Below are positions 34,703 to 46,769 of a stretch of DNA of 64,000 nt, one piece after another. The notes beneath the pieces are model-generated. The model was not told the origin of the DNA, did not search any database, and saw only the letters and a program-made list of their open reading frames with translations. The stretch spans positions 65,365,073 to 65,429,072 of the forward strand of contig CAXKWD010000006.1 of NCBI GenBank assembly GCA_964059195.1. The letters run 5' to 3'. Every line of letters starts with the position of its first letter. The first letter of the stretch is position 1. This DNA is from Ectobius pallidus. Taxonomy: Eukaryota; Arthropoda; Insecta; Blattodea; Ectobiidae. The position numbers and the translations under genes are program-made.

Positions 34703-36466
34703 GTACATGGCAACAGTGGTTTTCTTCCATTAAACCTATAAAAAATAAAATCATTTGCTACAAAATCAATTTGGATCACCAAGAATCGATTTTACATAGA
34801 TTTAAATGGATAAAACCACTATTGGCAGATAGTACATGCAAAATTGTTCGCGAGAATTCCTTTTCACATAGGATTTTTCCAAAATATCGATATCGCTTGT
34901 ACAAAAAATCCTGACATGATGGAAAGAAATGATGGTCATTTTCGAAGAAATCAGCACACCCAATAACATAAAACTCAGCGAAAAAGTATCTTGTATTTTT
35001 CAACAACTTCAATTTCGCAGACCTGTGATATCATTCATTATATTATTAGGCTACTTTACTATGTTTATATGTTACTACGATAGGTAATTTTACTGATTAT
35101 ACATACACACACTCACTGACAGTATTATCTAATATCTTAATTTTCACATAGTTTTCAATTTTGCCATATTTCTTTAGCCTAAAGTATAAACAATCATAAG
35201 CTGGGATATCGTGATCATCTGTTGGTTTCATACACAGCAACAACTGTAAAGGAATAAGTGATGCATCTGGAAGTCCTGATGAGACTCATGATGTCAGAAA
35301 GCGGTCTCCTTTACGTGTTCAGGTTGCAATCAGTGCAGGGAATTATCCAGTGGAGCGGATTCGGGCGTGACTTTCATGCCAGAGAAGAGGATGCAAGCTC
35401 CACTTTAACATTCACCGGCCACTGTGTGTAAACTGGACACTGACTGGACTCTGTTTGTCCTCATTCTTCATTAGCATACGGAGAGATACTTGCTGGCAAT
35501 CTCAGACGCAAACTCTGATTGCAAACTGTCTCTAGTGAATATAGAAACAAGAGGAATGCACACAGTCTCTTCTGCACATTATAATGGATATACGTCCTAC
35601 AAAAACCTCTTGTATTCAGTCTATGCATAAGCTCAAGTCTGTGGAAGATATCTAGTTAATTTCATAGAAGACAATGGTGTATTCTACTGAGACATGTGGA
35701 AATTCCTAATTGGAAACTTGCATTTCAGTAATACCATTCAGAACTGATATGAAGTTTAAGGTTAAGATTGTTCCTATACATACCTGATAGAATAAGTTGA
35801 AAATAAACTGATATTGAAGAGAATATCATAGATTTACATTTATATTTGTATATAAACTATAATTATACGCGTGTAAAATATTACATAAGTTTTTAATGAT
35901 TGCAACAATAGACACATATTTTATTTAAATTAATTAGTACATATCTTACAAACCACACATATAAAACATAACAGTATCATGTTCTTTTAAATGATTACAA
36001 CAAACGAAAACATTTATTTATTTAAATTAATTAGTACGTACCTTATAAACCACATAAAAGAGCCATATAATTTGGATTCTTTGCACAGGAATTTAAAAGA
36101 AAATAATAACATTTTGTGTATCATGCTTTCAATCGATGTTACAGAGAAACAAAGAAAACTGTTAACATCAGCTCAAATTTGGTCCAACGGAAACTCAAAA
36201 TAATCGATAATAATTGCCAAAATCTCATCTCAAAAAAAATTCGTCCAGAGGTTTTTCCCCTTACTATCATGACACAAATGTAGAGCCTCTTACATATCGT
36301 TATAGGTCCTCATTTTTTTCGGGCCGAAATCATACATATTCTCCATTCTCTCTAGATTTGACTCCTCGAATCAGATTCGTGACTGAATATGGACCCATCA
36401 TTGAAGAGTGCGTTGACCAATTGTTCATTCGTCCAGTTATATGTTGCTTTAATCTTGGTTTCTGGT
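34703..36466. other. Unassigned DNA
   Basis: No supported feature. A stretch at 35240-35400 is GC-richer and open for about 38 codons on the plus strand, but I recognise no protein in it. Confidence 0.35.
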
Positions 36467-36595
36467 AAAGGCGGCCTGTGCGTAAGGCTGACAAATTTAC
36501 CGCCGAATGTCTTAAAATCTAGGTGTCTCAACCTCCTGGAACCCTCGGGGCCTGTAAGGCCTGTATAGAGAACGCTTTACTTTACTTTTTTTTTA
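36467..36595 (+). mobile_element. SINE family 2, 3' fragment
   Basis: It matches, in the opposite orientation, the 3' half of 22369-22677: GGTAAAGGCGGCC-GTGCGTAAGGCTGACAA, CTCAACCTCCTG-AACCCTC-GGGCCT and GGCCTGTATAG-GA-C-CTTTAC. It then runs into a TTTACTTTTTTTTT tail. The tRNA head is missing. Confidence 0.75.
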
Positions 36596-37178
36596 AATTT
36601 TGGTTTTGTAAGCTACAAGCTAGTTGTGTTTGACATGTCATAGTTCAGAAGATCATTTTTACCTTTTTCACAAGGCTGTTTACAAGGTCTTGTGGAGGAA
36701 GAACATGAAGTAAGAAGTTCTTATTCCCAATTTCTTTTAAAATGATAGGAGCTATTATTGCCAGTGAATAAAAGAGAATGAAGGATGTGAAAGTGAAAGA
36801 TAGAACTAGTTTACCCTAACAAAACTATAAGTGCTACGAATCCAGCGATATCTTAGTTTTGTCTCAAATGAATTCTATCACTATCTTTTCTAAAGATGTC
36901 AGCAGATAAAGAATTTCGCATATATCTTTCCTCCTCCACGCTCGCATGACCATCCTCTGCCATATCCAAGTCCTTTTAGTCCTCTAGAAAAATGGTTTCT
37001 GTCGTGAACTGAAGAACGAAAAGCATTCTAGTATTATATAAGTAATCTATTTAAAATAATGTTTAATTTTTAATACCTCACTTGCTAAATTTAGCCTTCA
37101 TTATAATTATAAAATCTTTAGTCGTATTTGCCTATTTTATTTCACATTGGGTTTATTTGTACTGTTTCATTTGCGTGA

Positions 37179-37631
37179 TTTTGCTATGCGGCCACACAAA
37201 ACCCAGAATTAGAACTAAAGGAGGGAGATATCAAACCAAAATTTATCTACACCACTAAGAGGAAAATCCGTAATGTGGTAGTTGAAGTAAGCTCACAGAC
37301 AAGGAAACAATTGTTGCATAAGAAAGTAAAAATTGGCTGGCTTATTTGCAATGCAGAAGATTACATTAGAGTGTCTCGCTGCTACAAATGTTGCCGATAC
37401 AATCATAGAGCGAGAGACTGTAGAGGAGAAGATACCTGTTCCAGATGCGCAGGAAATCACAATTTGAAAGAATGTCAATCGACCAATAATGAAATGAAAT
37501 GTATAAACTGCTTCAACTGGAATAAATTTCGCAAGAATGACCAAGTTAATGAAAACCATAGCGCCACAGACAGAAATTGCCCCAGCTTAATAGCTGCCAT
37601 TGCAAGATATAAAGAGAACACCGACTATTAA
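37179..37631 (+). pseudogene. LINE ORF1 (gag-like), N-terminally truncated
   Basis: Open from 37179 (after TGA 37176-37178) to TAA 37629-37631; the recognisable protein starts near NPELELKEGDIKPKF. Three zinc knuckles follow: C-x2-C-x4-H-x4-C (CYKCCRYNHRARDC), C-x2-C-x3-H-x4-C (CSRCAGNHNLKEC) and a third, longer one ending HSATDRNC. This is the standard C-terminal half of ORF1 in R1-, I- and Jockey-type elements, which binds the element's own RNA. Several hundred N-terminal residues are absent, so this copy could not have moved on its own. The ORF2 ATG follows its stop after one base. Confidence 0.85.
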
Positions 37632-37632
37632 A

Positions 37633-40600
37633 ATGGCAACTATTATCAATGGAAATAGTAAGAGACACCGGAAAAATAATATAGTAATTAAAAATACCCA
37701 GATAAACTTGAAACATTCTAAGGCAGCTACATTTAACCTAGATCAGCTAATTATTCAACAAAGCATAGATATAACATACATGCAGGAGCCTTACGTATAC
37801 CAAAACAAAGTATGCGGAATATCTAGAAGACATAGAATCTTTACCCACGGAATCGGAGTTAAAAGAGCTGCAATTGTTGTATCTAATACACAAATAGATG
37901 CTCTTCAAATCAATCAGTTGTCAGGTGAAGACATGGTGGTAATAGAATGTTCTTATGGACAATTTAAATTTATAGCTGCAAGCATATACATGGACATCGA
38001 AAATGATATAAACAATGACTTGTACAAAATACAAGGAATAATAAATCTGGCAAAGGGGAAAGGACTAATATTGGCCATGGATAGTAATGCACGATCAAAA
38101 ACATGGCATGATAAAGTAACAAATAATAGAGGAAAAATTCTTGAAGAATTCCTTATGGGAAATAACTTACACCTGCTGAACAATAACACAAATACTACAA
38201 CCTTCGAATCGAGCACAGGGGCTACTAGCAATATAGATTTGACTATTACTAATCAGAACATGCTAAAATGGATGAGTAATTGGAATTGTTCAGACGAAGA
38301 AAGCTTTTCAGACCATAAGCTGATTACATATTGTATTAACCAGAAAGGCAATAACACAGTGTATAATTTTCAAGGGATCAGATACATCGTCAAGGAAGAA
38401 AACTATATTGAATTTAAGGAAAAGTTCATAGAAGAAGTCAAATTTCATTATGGTACACACGATGAAAATTGTGACTTGGAAAACGGAGAACAAAAGGATC
38501 TTGATAATATCTTAAAGGAGAAAATGGTAGTGGAAACAAATATGGAAAAAGCTGCGGAGAAGTTTGAAAAGGCTATCAGTAGTGCATGTAATAGGTCCTT
38601 CAAGATTAGAGGTCCCAGTTCCAACCCATCCGAACAACACTCAGTCCCATGGTGGTCACAAGATTTAACTATAATGAGGAAGAAGATCGGTGCACTCAGA
38701 CGAAGATATCAACGGACAATAAACAATGAAAACCTTAGGGAAAATAGGAAAGGCCTATACTTAGAATGTAAGAGAAAATATCAGATAGAAATAAAAAAAG
38801 CGAAATACGAATCCTGGAAAAACTATTGCAATTTAACCACAACGTCAAATCCATGGAACGCAGCATACAAAGTTGCATCCGGGAAGCTAAAACCGAATCT
38901 TATGATGACAACTCTACGCAAACCTGACGATTCCTATACAGGGAGCTTAAAAGAAACAATGGAATTAATGATGGAATCGTTTGCTCCCTTGGATGACGGA
39001 AGTGACGACAATGATCGGCATGTGGAAATCAGAAACGAAGCTGGAAGACCACTAAATACTCCGAACGATAGAACATTTACAAAAGAAGAAATTGAAATGG
39101 TTATTAATTCAATGGATGCAAGCAAGGCACCAGGAGAAAATGGCATCACAGTTGATATAATTAGGCAAGTCTTCAACCTACTACCCAAATTCTTAACAGA
39201 ACTATACAATGGATGCCTCAGGAATGGATGTTTTCCCAAAATATGGAAGCGAGCAAAAATAATACCAATAGTAAAACCAGGGAAAGAAAACTCAGAAGAG
39301 GTAACCAAATTTAGACCAATTAGCCTTCTAAATGTATCAGGAAAAATTCTAGAAAAGCTCTTAATACGCAGAATAATGCACCATATGTATAGTAACAATA
39401 TTATGAATCAACGCCAATTTGGATTTACACCTCAAACTAATACAGTAGATGCAGTAATGGAACTAAAGAAAACAATACAAGAAAGCTTACAAGAAGGTCA
39501 TTACGTTGCTCTCATCAGTTTAGATGTTAAAGGGGCCTTCGACGCGGCATGGTGGCCGTATATACTTAAAGCACTAAGAGACGCGCGATGTCCTGGAAAT
39601 ATCTATGAACTGTCTAAAAGCTACTTTAGTGAGAGAACAGCTTCAATAACACTAAACAGTATCTCTGTTCAAAAAACCATAAGCAAGGGCTGTCCACAAG
39701 GGTCGTGCTGTGGACCGGGTTTTTGGAATGTCCAATATAATGCACTTTTGAATGTAGAATACAGCACACACACAACAGTATTGGCCTTTGCTGACGATTT
39801 CCTGATGATTGTCAAGGGAAGAAGCCTCCTTGAACTAGAAAACTATGCCAACCACGACTTGTACAAAGTAGAGAGTTGGGCTAAGAATCACAAAATCACA
39901 TTCAATGAGCAGAAATCGAGACTGTTGGTAATAACAAGAAAAAGACCAAGGACAGCAATTGATCTTAAAATTTTTCTGAATAACAAGAATATTCCACAAT
40001 CGGAAAGTATAAAGTATCTTGGCATAATAATTGATAGGAAGTTTAATTTCCAAGAGCATATCAATGAAGTAACCCAAAAATGTACTCATCTCATACATTC
40101 ATTGGCAAAATCGGCAAAAATAAATTGGGGATTAAGCCACGATGTAATGAGAGTTATTTACAAAGGTGCTATCTTACCAATTCTATCATATGGAGTACCA
40201 GTCTGGAGTGAGGCCATTAATAAAAAACATAATGCTGCAAAACTTAAGCGAGTACAGAGATTAATCAATATCAAAATAGCAAAGGCATTCCGTACAACTT
40301 CATATGAAGCATTGTGTACGCTAACAAACACTACCCCAATAATTCTAGAATTGCAAAAGTTGGCAACACTATATGAAATCAAAAAAGGAAACCAGAAGGA
40401 CACAATTGAAAGGCCAAGACACTATTCGATATGGCCACATCCAGCTGATATATACACCATAAAAACAAAGGAAGATAACATAGAATACAGAGTGGACATT
40501 TATACTGACGGCAGCAAAGGAGACACAGGAGTAGGCGCAGGTATAGCAATATTTGTCGATAAAAAACCAGCCATCCAGCTACAATACAGGCTAAAAGACC

Positions 40601-40965
40601 ACTGCTCAAACAATCAGGCTGAACAGCTTGCGATCTTAAAGGCCCTAGAATATTTAGAAAAAGATCAGCACAGTCCTAACGACCAAAAAATAGCAGCTAT
40701 CCATACAGATAGTAGAATAACTTTAGATTCGTTAAAAAATCCAACCAATCAACTTCACTTAATAGCATCAATCAGAGAAAAAACTAGAGAATTGGAAGCA
40801 AAACATTGGACAATCCACTTTACCTGGATCAAGGCACACAACGGGAATATCGGTAACGAAACAGCTGACCGTCTAGCAAAAGAGGCTGCAGGGAACGACG
40901 ACATACCAGTGAGTTACGATCGTAAACCACTAAGTTCAGTGCTAAACGAACTACAGACAATAAGT
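37633..40965 (+). CDS. LINE ORF2, first 1,111 codons (interrupted)
   Basis: I chose the ATG at 37633, one base after the ORF1 stop, where conserved sequence begins. Domains: apurinic-type endonuclease, residues about 30-235 (catalytic Glu in MQEPY, E52; terminal SDH, D227-H228); RT about 500-790 (FRPISLLN near 560, GCPQGS near 686, FADD 719-722); RNase H about 950-1090 (D959 in YTDGS, E997 in QAEQ, D1026 in HTDS, D1079 in ADRLAKEA). The endonuclease nicks target DNA, RT copies the RNA from the nick, and RNase H removes the template. The frame has no internal stop until the LTR insertion after codon 1111. The reading beyond 40965 into the LTR is an artefact. R1-like clade by motif style; I and LOA are alternatives. 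Confidence 0.9.
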
Positions 40966-42100
40966 TGTAGGGGTTTTAAGGCTGGGTGTTTCTTTTGGTG
41001 TTGGGCGCCACGTAAGTCATTACAGGTGCTTTTATTTACCTGTATGGTACTTACGAAATGGTGTTATTTCTTCTTTCCCCCTTACCTCGGCTTTCTTCAG
41101 TGGTTACGAGCTTGATCTTCTTGTTCAGGGCGACGAGTCGAGGAAACGTGAAGGCTAATTTGTTGAAATCACACATTGAATAATTTTGATGTTGGTTTTA
41201 TTTCGAACTTCTGCGTTCCCACAAGAAAAGTACACATAGTACAACCAATTTTACCAGTTAGGCCTATACACACAAACACTTTGATACACTAAATAGTGAC
41301 ATGATGTCACTTTAACTATCCAAAACTTTAACACCTTTCACTTTTACTAAATTTACCCTGTTGCACACCGACTCCTTTAAGACATGACGAATAAGACATA
41401 AGTATATGCTCGCTCGAAAATTAGGTCTTGACTGAATTTTCGAGGTAAGCACCTCCCCTAACTTTACTTCTAGTTGGCTGAAAATTTCTGGTTATGACGT
41501 TACAAGTACATATTGGTTTGGTCATAACTACCCTTCAGCCAATCGCTGATATGTGCATAAATAGTCGGCACGGTTCTTTAATCACACCGGCCTTCTTCAC
41601 TTTACAGTTTTATTGCTTATAATATATTACCCTGCAATTTATACAATTCCTTAAAACCTAAATGCTTCCAGTCCGTCACCCTCGCTTTCCTTACAAATAC
41701 AAAATTTTAACACTTCTTATTGTTAGTAACTTTCTGATATCCGTATAACGGCAAATGTTTTTCTAAAGCTCTCTTTTCATACATTTGCAAGATTTATGTC
41801 TTTATTTTGCAATCTACGTCCTGTTCCATCTTTCTTAATAACCATTTTCAATAAGTTTTATTACTGGTGCCAGTTTCTCTCAAAGGATTTGAATGGTTTT
41901 TACAATAGCTATTCTTACCCCAAGAACCTGTACACCAGCATGACAGTATTGTTCGCAAATGGGCTCAGACTGGTGACGCCCGGTTTGCAAGCTTAGTATT
42001 TATTTTTCTACTTCAAGTATCCTTATACTGATCAGAATAATTTTAAGTATATTTCTTGTAAATGTATTGAGATAGAAACCCATATCATTTATCGGCTTCA
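40966..42100 (-). repeat. LTR (3' LTR by gag orientation)
   Basis: It matches 47475-48609 along 1,135 bp without a difference that I could find, at a constant offset of 6,509. Read on the plus strand it has a CCAAT word (CAGCCAATCG, about 41538) and a TATA-like CATAAATAG (about 41554), facing opposite to gag. A 66-codon frame (41796-41996) is present in both LTRs and looks non-coding. Confidence 0.93.
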
Positions 42101-42576
42101 TAATGCCCTTGCATGGAATTGAGATAATGTTGCAATGTTCCATTGTTAATATTTATCGAGATGCCATGCAATTTTCCCCGAATATGTCACCATGTCCATC
42201 TTTATTTTGGTTTATGTTTGTCAACAACATCCTCACTATGTCAACAAACTTTACACAGTGTCTTACTGACCTAGCAAACCCTTTAACCTTTCCTGTTTCT
42301 ACCTGGGCTCTCCTGTTGTTAACCTTGCATTTTTTCACTGCTGCTTGACTGATACAGCCACCCTTCTATAGGAAACTGGTTGTTTAGGCTACCACACAAT
42401 TACATCTATTCTCTGCCTTAGCCTACTGACTTAAAAACTAAATACATCCATTCCGGTCATCTTCCTGACCACTAAACAATAAAATCTTGGTTTGATGTGT
42501 TCACACGAATTTTTCTTTCACTCACCGGGTTCGAGACCCGTAAAATATTGTGTTCAATGACCCTATCCTAAAACAT

Positions 42577-42845
42577 CGCAAAGGAAACGTCTACTCTTTG
42601 TCCCGCTATATCTGAACACATAATTTAACACTCAGAGAAAAATAATCACTTCGCAAAGGAAACGTCTACTCTTTGTCCCGCTATATCTTATACATAATTT
42701 AACACTCAGAAAAAATAATCACTTCGCAAAGGAAACGTCTACTCTTTGTCCCGCTATATCTTAATACATAATTTTAACACTCAGAGAAAAATACTAACTT
42801 TGAACAAAATATCAGTACACAAAGGAAACTCACTTTGTCCTTACA
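42577..42845. repeat. Minisatellite inside the LTR element
   Basis: Three near-identical units of about 73-75 bp start at 42577, 42652 and 42725 with CGCAAAGGAAACGTCTACTC, and a worn fourth starts near 42814. The unit carries CTTTGTCCCGCTATATCT. On the gag strand it lies close to the 3' LTR. Confidence 0.9.
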
Positions 42846-43753
42846 ACAACATTTTTTTTATATACATTTTATCACTGTCATCCCTTTCACTCAAATTATA
42901 CCATATAAAATAATTATGGACTCCCATAAGTCACTGTAACCACTTAAACAGGTCTTACATTTTACATGAAAACAGTCGTTATCTATTTTGACTTAAGAAC
43001 CTCCATCATGAATACCTTCAATCACTTCGCGTTCTTTATAGGGTTTCAATAGTGACAGGTTGAATTTGCCTATTATTTTCCTATTTTTCTCAAAACCTCT
43101 TAAGCTGCAATGTACTAATTCATTTTTTTTCGTAGAATACCTTATTCCTTAATTAGCCTTATGACCAATCCTATTACTACAATATTACATTTCTTTTCAT
43201 TTCTACAGTTCCTTTCGGACATCGTTATGCAATGCTCACAAATGGTTCTATTCAGATCTTAAAATCCCTTAATAACATTTTGCGTTTTCCTTTTATCTTC
43301 ATGTTACTTCATTACAATACATTTCTTTATTTTCTCCAATTCCCGTGAAAATCTCATTCATAAACTCCGTATAAAGGCTCCCATTGCATTTAATCGTTTT
43401 GTATCTTTTATAAATTATACTTTCTCCCATTATTTCTTAGTGGGGGGCTTGCACAATCAAATTCTTCTTTTTTTTTTTTTCATCTGTGCCAATCAATTTT
43501 ATTATATTTATTTATTTATTTCAACCGCAATTTAAAACTTGTACGCTACGATGCGACTTTTATTCTACTTGTACTCTGAATAAATGTTATAACATTTTCA
43601 ACAATAGCTTCCGCTTAAATTTTTCATTTTCTCCTAGATTTTTATTTTATTTCAGTGGCGTCCATGACAGTTTTCATTTATGCCTATCGATATAAAATTC
43701 TCTGATTTCTCTCTCACTTATTAATATCTTCACATTATTTAATCCAATTTCCA

Positions 43754-43754
<1 letters not shown>

Positions 43755-43782
<28 letters not shown>
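43755..43782 (-). repeat. Poly-T run (poly-A on gag strand)
   Basis: 28 uninterrupted T. On the gag strand this is a poly-A run about 750 bases after the gag stop. A second shorter run lies near 43467-43480. I found no matching target-site duplication, so retroposition of gag into the element is not supported. Confidence 0.7.
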
Positions 43783-43786
<4 letters not shown>

Positions 43787-44531
43787 CCTCACAATCGTCT
43801 TCACTGACGTAATTGCTCTTCCATAGTTTATATTGGGCTCCATAGCCTCAAAAACAAATACCGTGCGTTGGGTCTTATTCCCGTATAGCACTACAATAAC
43901 GATAATTCTTATTATCTCCTCCTTTCGTGATAGGGCTTCCCTATAAACACCTTTCTCCCTCATATTCTCATATTTCGTCGTCGATGGATTTCAACTTCCG
44001 CAAATTTGTACACAGATTAACCCTGCATTTTTCTTTAAAATTAACTCGTTACCCATTGAGGTCTAGAAACAGCCTGATAGTGTGCAAAAATCACATTCTA
44101 TCACCTCCTTTCAAAGAATCAGAATTATTAATCGTAAGCATTTTGAAACCTACTGTCCAACAGCCTATCTTTACTTTTACCTTGTATTAATTCTTTCAGT
44201 AAATACTTTCTCAATGTTTGCCACTCCACAATACAAATAAGAGCTCTGAAAATATTTTAAGCTTGATTGTACTTCTTCCATTTCTAAATACCAAACTTCT
44301 TTATGAATATGTCAATAGCACTGGGATATTAGCATTTATATTCTTTCATTATAACCTTTATTGATGAGAATTCAGCAAATCGTAGTTTTAGGAATTTTAT
44401 TTATCATTTTGTATTTTCTTTGACAATAGACATATTATTTGTATATTGTATGTTTACTCGTCTCTTTTTTGCTAGAGTCTGTCGCATTCACGAGTCCCTC
44501 CGGAATCTGTATACTATTTTTCTAGGAATCC

Positions 44532-46769
44532 CTAGTATCCTTCTTGGGTATTCACACCCTCGCAATCCTGCACCTCTGAAATGTCATTTACCTCAAACTC
44601 TGATGCCTGCGGGTTTAAAGGTCTTCCTACCTGTCCCCTGTCATTGTTTACTAATACTTGGCGAGCTTGAGTTGATTCATCCATCCGTTCACTCCCTTCA
44701 ACAGCTGTAACCCTTTCTCCAAATCTATTGTTCCTTCTTACCGAGTTGCCAAAACTCCTATTCGGTACCTCTCCAGCAAATCTCACATTATTTACTTGAT
44801 TCCCCCTTGTAGGCTGCCTATCAGAAAAGTTCCGATTTTCACCTCGACCATTTCCTCTAAGAGGCCCTGAGTTCGTGCCTCTGCCATCATTTCTTCGAAA
44901 ATTAGGACCTGGGTTCATATCTCGGGTCCCCTCTACATTTCCGTTTCTCTGGGGTCGGTAATCGTTCCTACCATTTTCACCTCTATTGAATCCTTCATTT
45001 TGAAACCTTGGGACCTGAGTATTGTTCCTCTGTCCGTCGGAATTTCCTTCAGAAATCCCCCTATTTGAACATGCTTCGAAACCTGTTAAAAGTTCTATAA
45101 CTTTTCCATATGATTTGGGACTCGCCACGAGTAAAACATTATATATATGAGAAGGGAAGTGTCTTAATACGAGCTTAATTATGCTCTGAGGATCCATTGG
45201 TGGGTCGAGTAATCTGGCCAGGCTCACGATCCTCGTAAAATAATCCACTAGTGTACCTCCGTTTTGATACGTGTACTTGCCATTATAAAGTTCTACACGA
45301 ACTTGAGTCCTTCTATCTTCACTCCAATACCGGCCCAGAAAAAGCTGCTTAAATTGTTCGTACGAACAATCGGAACCAACAGTCAAATCCAACCAGTCAC
45401 GCGACTTCCCTTTAAGTGAACGTGCCGCTACCAACATTTTGAAACTATCAGGTATACTTCGTAATTGCATGTACTCATCTAAATCCTTTAAAAATTTCTG
45501 GGGGCTTACCGAAATATGTTCATTAAAGCTAGGAATGGTCAGATCGTTACCCAATAACTGGCAAATATTTACCGAATTATTGGTTGCAGTGACACTTGGA
45601 GTAGCGTGCGGTAGGCCTACTGTGCTAGTGGTGATGTCTGGTGTTGGAGATCTTACAGAAGTACAGTTCCCGCTAGGCGCAATATTCGCCAAACCTTGCG
45701 TGATGCTAGCTTCCTGGCTATTAACCACATTATCAACTCCTTGCAAGACATCATCCCTATCACTTCCAGTTTCCCTCGTCCTCAAACTCTCTGTTTCAGT
45801 CCTCAACAAACTCATTTCTTTTGACACTTCATTTGCATTTCTACTTAGTTTACCTTCCAACTCCTGAACTTTATTTACTAATTTTTCTTCTAATATTCTA
45901 CTAGAATTTTCTGACTCCACTATTTTTTTATTAAGTTCAACAGTTACCGTATTTATTTTAGATAACTCCGAGATCATCTCGGCCCTACAATGCCCTACTT
46001 CGCTCTCAACCCTCTTGTTTACTCTGACCTCAGTTTCATGAACTTTGTCTCCTACTACTTTAATTTCGTGTATCAATTTTTCATCCCATTTCTTGCTTTG
46101 AACTACCATCTTTTCTTTTATCTCATCAACAGCTTTATTCACTTCGGCATTATTTTTATCAATTCTGTCATTTAATTCTTGCCCCCTTACTGCCAGTTCC
46201 CCTATTCTCTTATCTACTCTTTCATTTAGCGACTTTATTTGCTCTTTCAATTCCTTGGACCCTTCCTTTAATGCTTTACTATTTTCCCTTAACTGTTTAT
46301 TTAACATATCATGATTTTGTTCAATTTTCTCATTTGTAGCTGCTAACTGTTTATTTAACCTATCATGATTTTGTTCAATTTTCTCATTTGTGGCTGCTAA
46401 CTGTTTATTCAAGTCTTCGCTAACTTCTCTTTTAACACTTTTTATTTCGCCTAACAGCTCAGCTAACAACATTTTCATTCCCTCTGAACCACCAAAACTA
46501 GTGCTAACCTCGGCTACTGGGACTTGTTCACCTTCTTTGTTACTATTTTCGTTTGCCACAACACTAACATCTGTGTCATTTACCTCTGTGACGTCATCAT
46601 TTGTGTCACTAGGTCTGACACCCGAAAACAAATTCCCTAATATCTCTCTGCTTACATTTTCTGTTTGGGATTCGGGCATCTCACCAGGTGTGAAAGATCC
46701 CTGCCCTTCCCCGAATTCTGAACTTACACATTCCATTTTCTCAACCTTTTTACCACTACGTAGTTTCAT
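44532..46769 (-). CDS. Gag-like structural protein, 745 aa, intact
   Basis: I start at the ATG at 46769 (MKLRSGKK); a frame two codons longer begins with TTG. Residues about 95-335 are a long heptad-rich coiled coil with a 17-residue unit (NKQLAATNEKIEQNHDR) repeated in tandem. Residues about 415-565 resemble the Retrotrans_gag capsid core: FLKDLDEYMQLR, AARSLKGKSRDWLD, YEQFKQLFLGRYW, GGTLVDYFTRI and LVLRHFPSHIYNVL. Residues about 580-690 are Arg/Gly/Asn-rich with many RG and RN pairs and no CCHC knuckle, so RNA binding probably rests on this tail. The frame ends TAG at 44532. The short stretch after it is closed in all frames, so no Gag-Pol fusion or frameshift is visible. A particle-forming role is inferred from the fold-level resemblance. 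Confidence 0.85.
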   Translation of the reverse strand: MKLRSGKKVEKMECVSSEFGEGQGSFTPGEMPESQTENVSREILGNLFSGVRPSDTNDDVTEVNDTDVSVVANENSNKEGEQVPVAEVSTSFGGSEGMKMLLAELLGEIKSVKREVSEDLNKQLAATNEKIEQNHDRLNKQLAATNEKIEQNHDMLNKQLRENSKALKEGSKELKEQIKSLNERVDKRIGELAVRGQELNDRIDKNNAEVNKAVDEIKEKMVVQSKKWDEKLIHEIKVVGDKVHETEVRVNKRVESEVGHCRAEMISELSKINTVTVELNKKIVESENSSRILEEKLVNKVQELEGKLSRNANEVSKEMSLLRTETESLRTRETGSDRDDVLQGVDNVVNSQEASITQGLANIAPSGNCTSVRSPTPDITTSTVGLPHATPSVTATNNSVNICQLLGNDLTIPSFNEHISVSPQKFLKDLDEYMQLRSIPDSFKMLVAARSLKGKSRDWLDLTVGSDCSYEQFKQLFLGRYWSEDRRTQVRVELYNGKYTYQNGGTLVDYFTRIVSLARLLDPPMDPQSIIKLVLRHFPSHIYNVLLVASPKSYGKVIELLTGFEACSNRGISEGNSDGQRNNTQVPRFQNEGFNRGENGRNDYRPQRNGNVEGTRDMNPGPNFRRNDGRGTNSGPLRGNGRGENRNFSDRQPTRGNQVNNVRFAGEVPNRSFGNSVRRNNRFGERVTAVEGSERMDESTQARQVLVNNDRGQVGRPLNPQASEFEVNDISEVQDCEGVNTQEGY

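Noticed and set aside
35247..35370. GC-richer 38-codon plus-strand frame
   Set aside because: Short, with no convincing splice sites or known motif.
40966..41115. Extension of LINE ORF2 to 41115
   Set aside because: The last 50 codons read into the LTR; the true continuation is at 48611.
41796..41996. 66-codon frame in each LTR (also 48305-48505)
   Set aside because: It is duplicated only because the LTR is; composition and context do not look coding.
42153..44190. Pol remnants in the 3' half of the LTR element
   Set aside because: Short frames on both strands show none of the RT, protease or integrase motifs.
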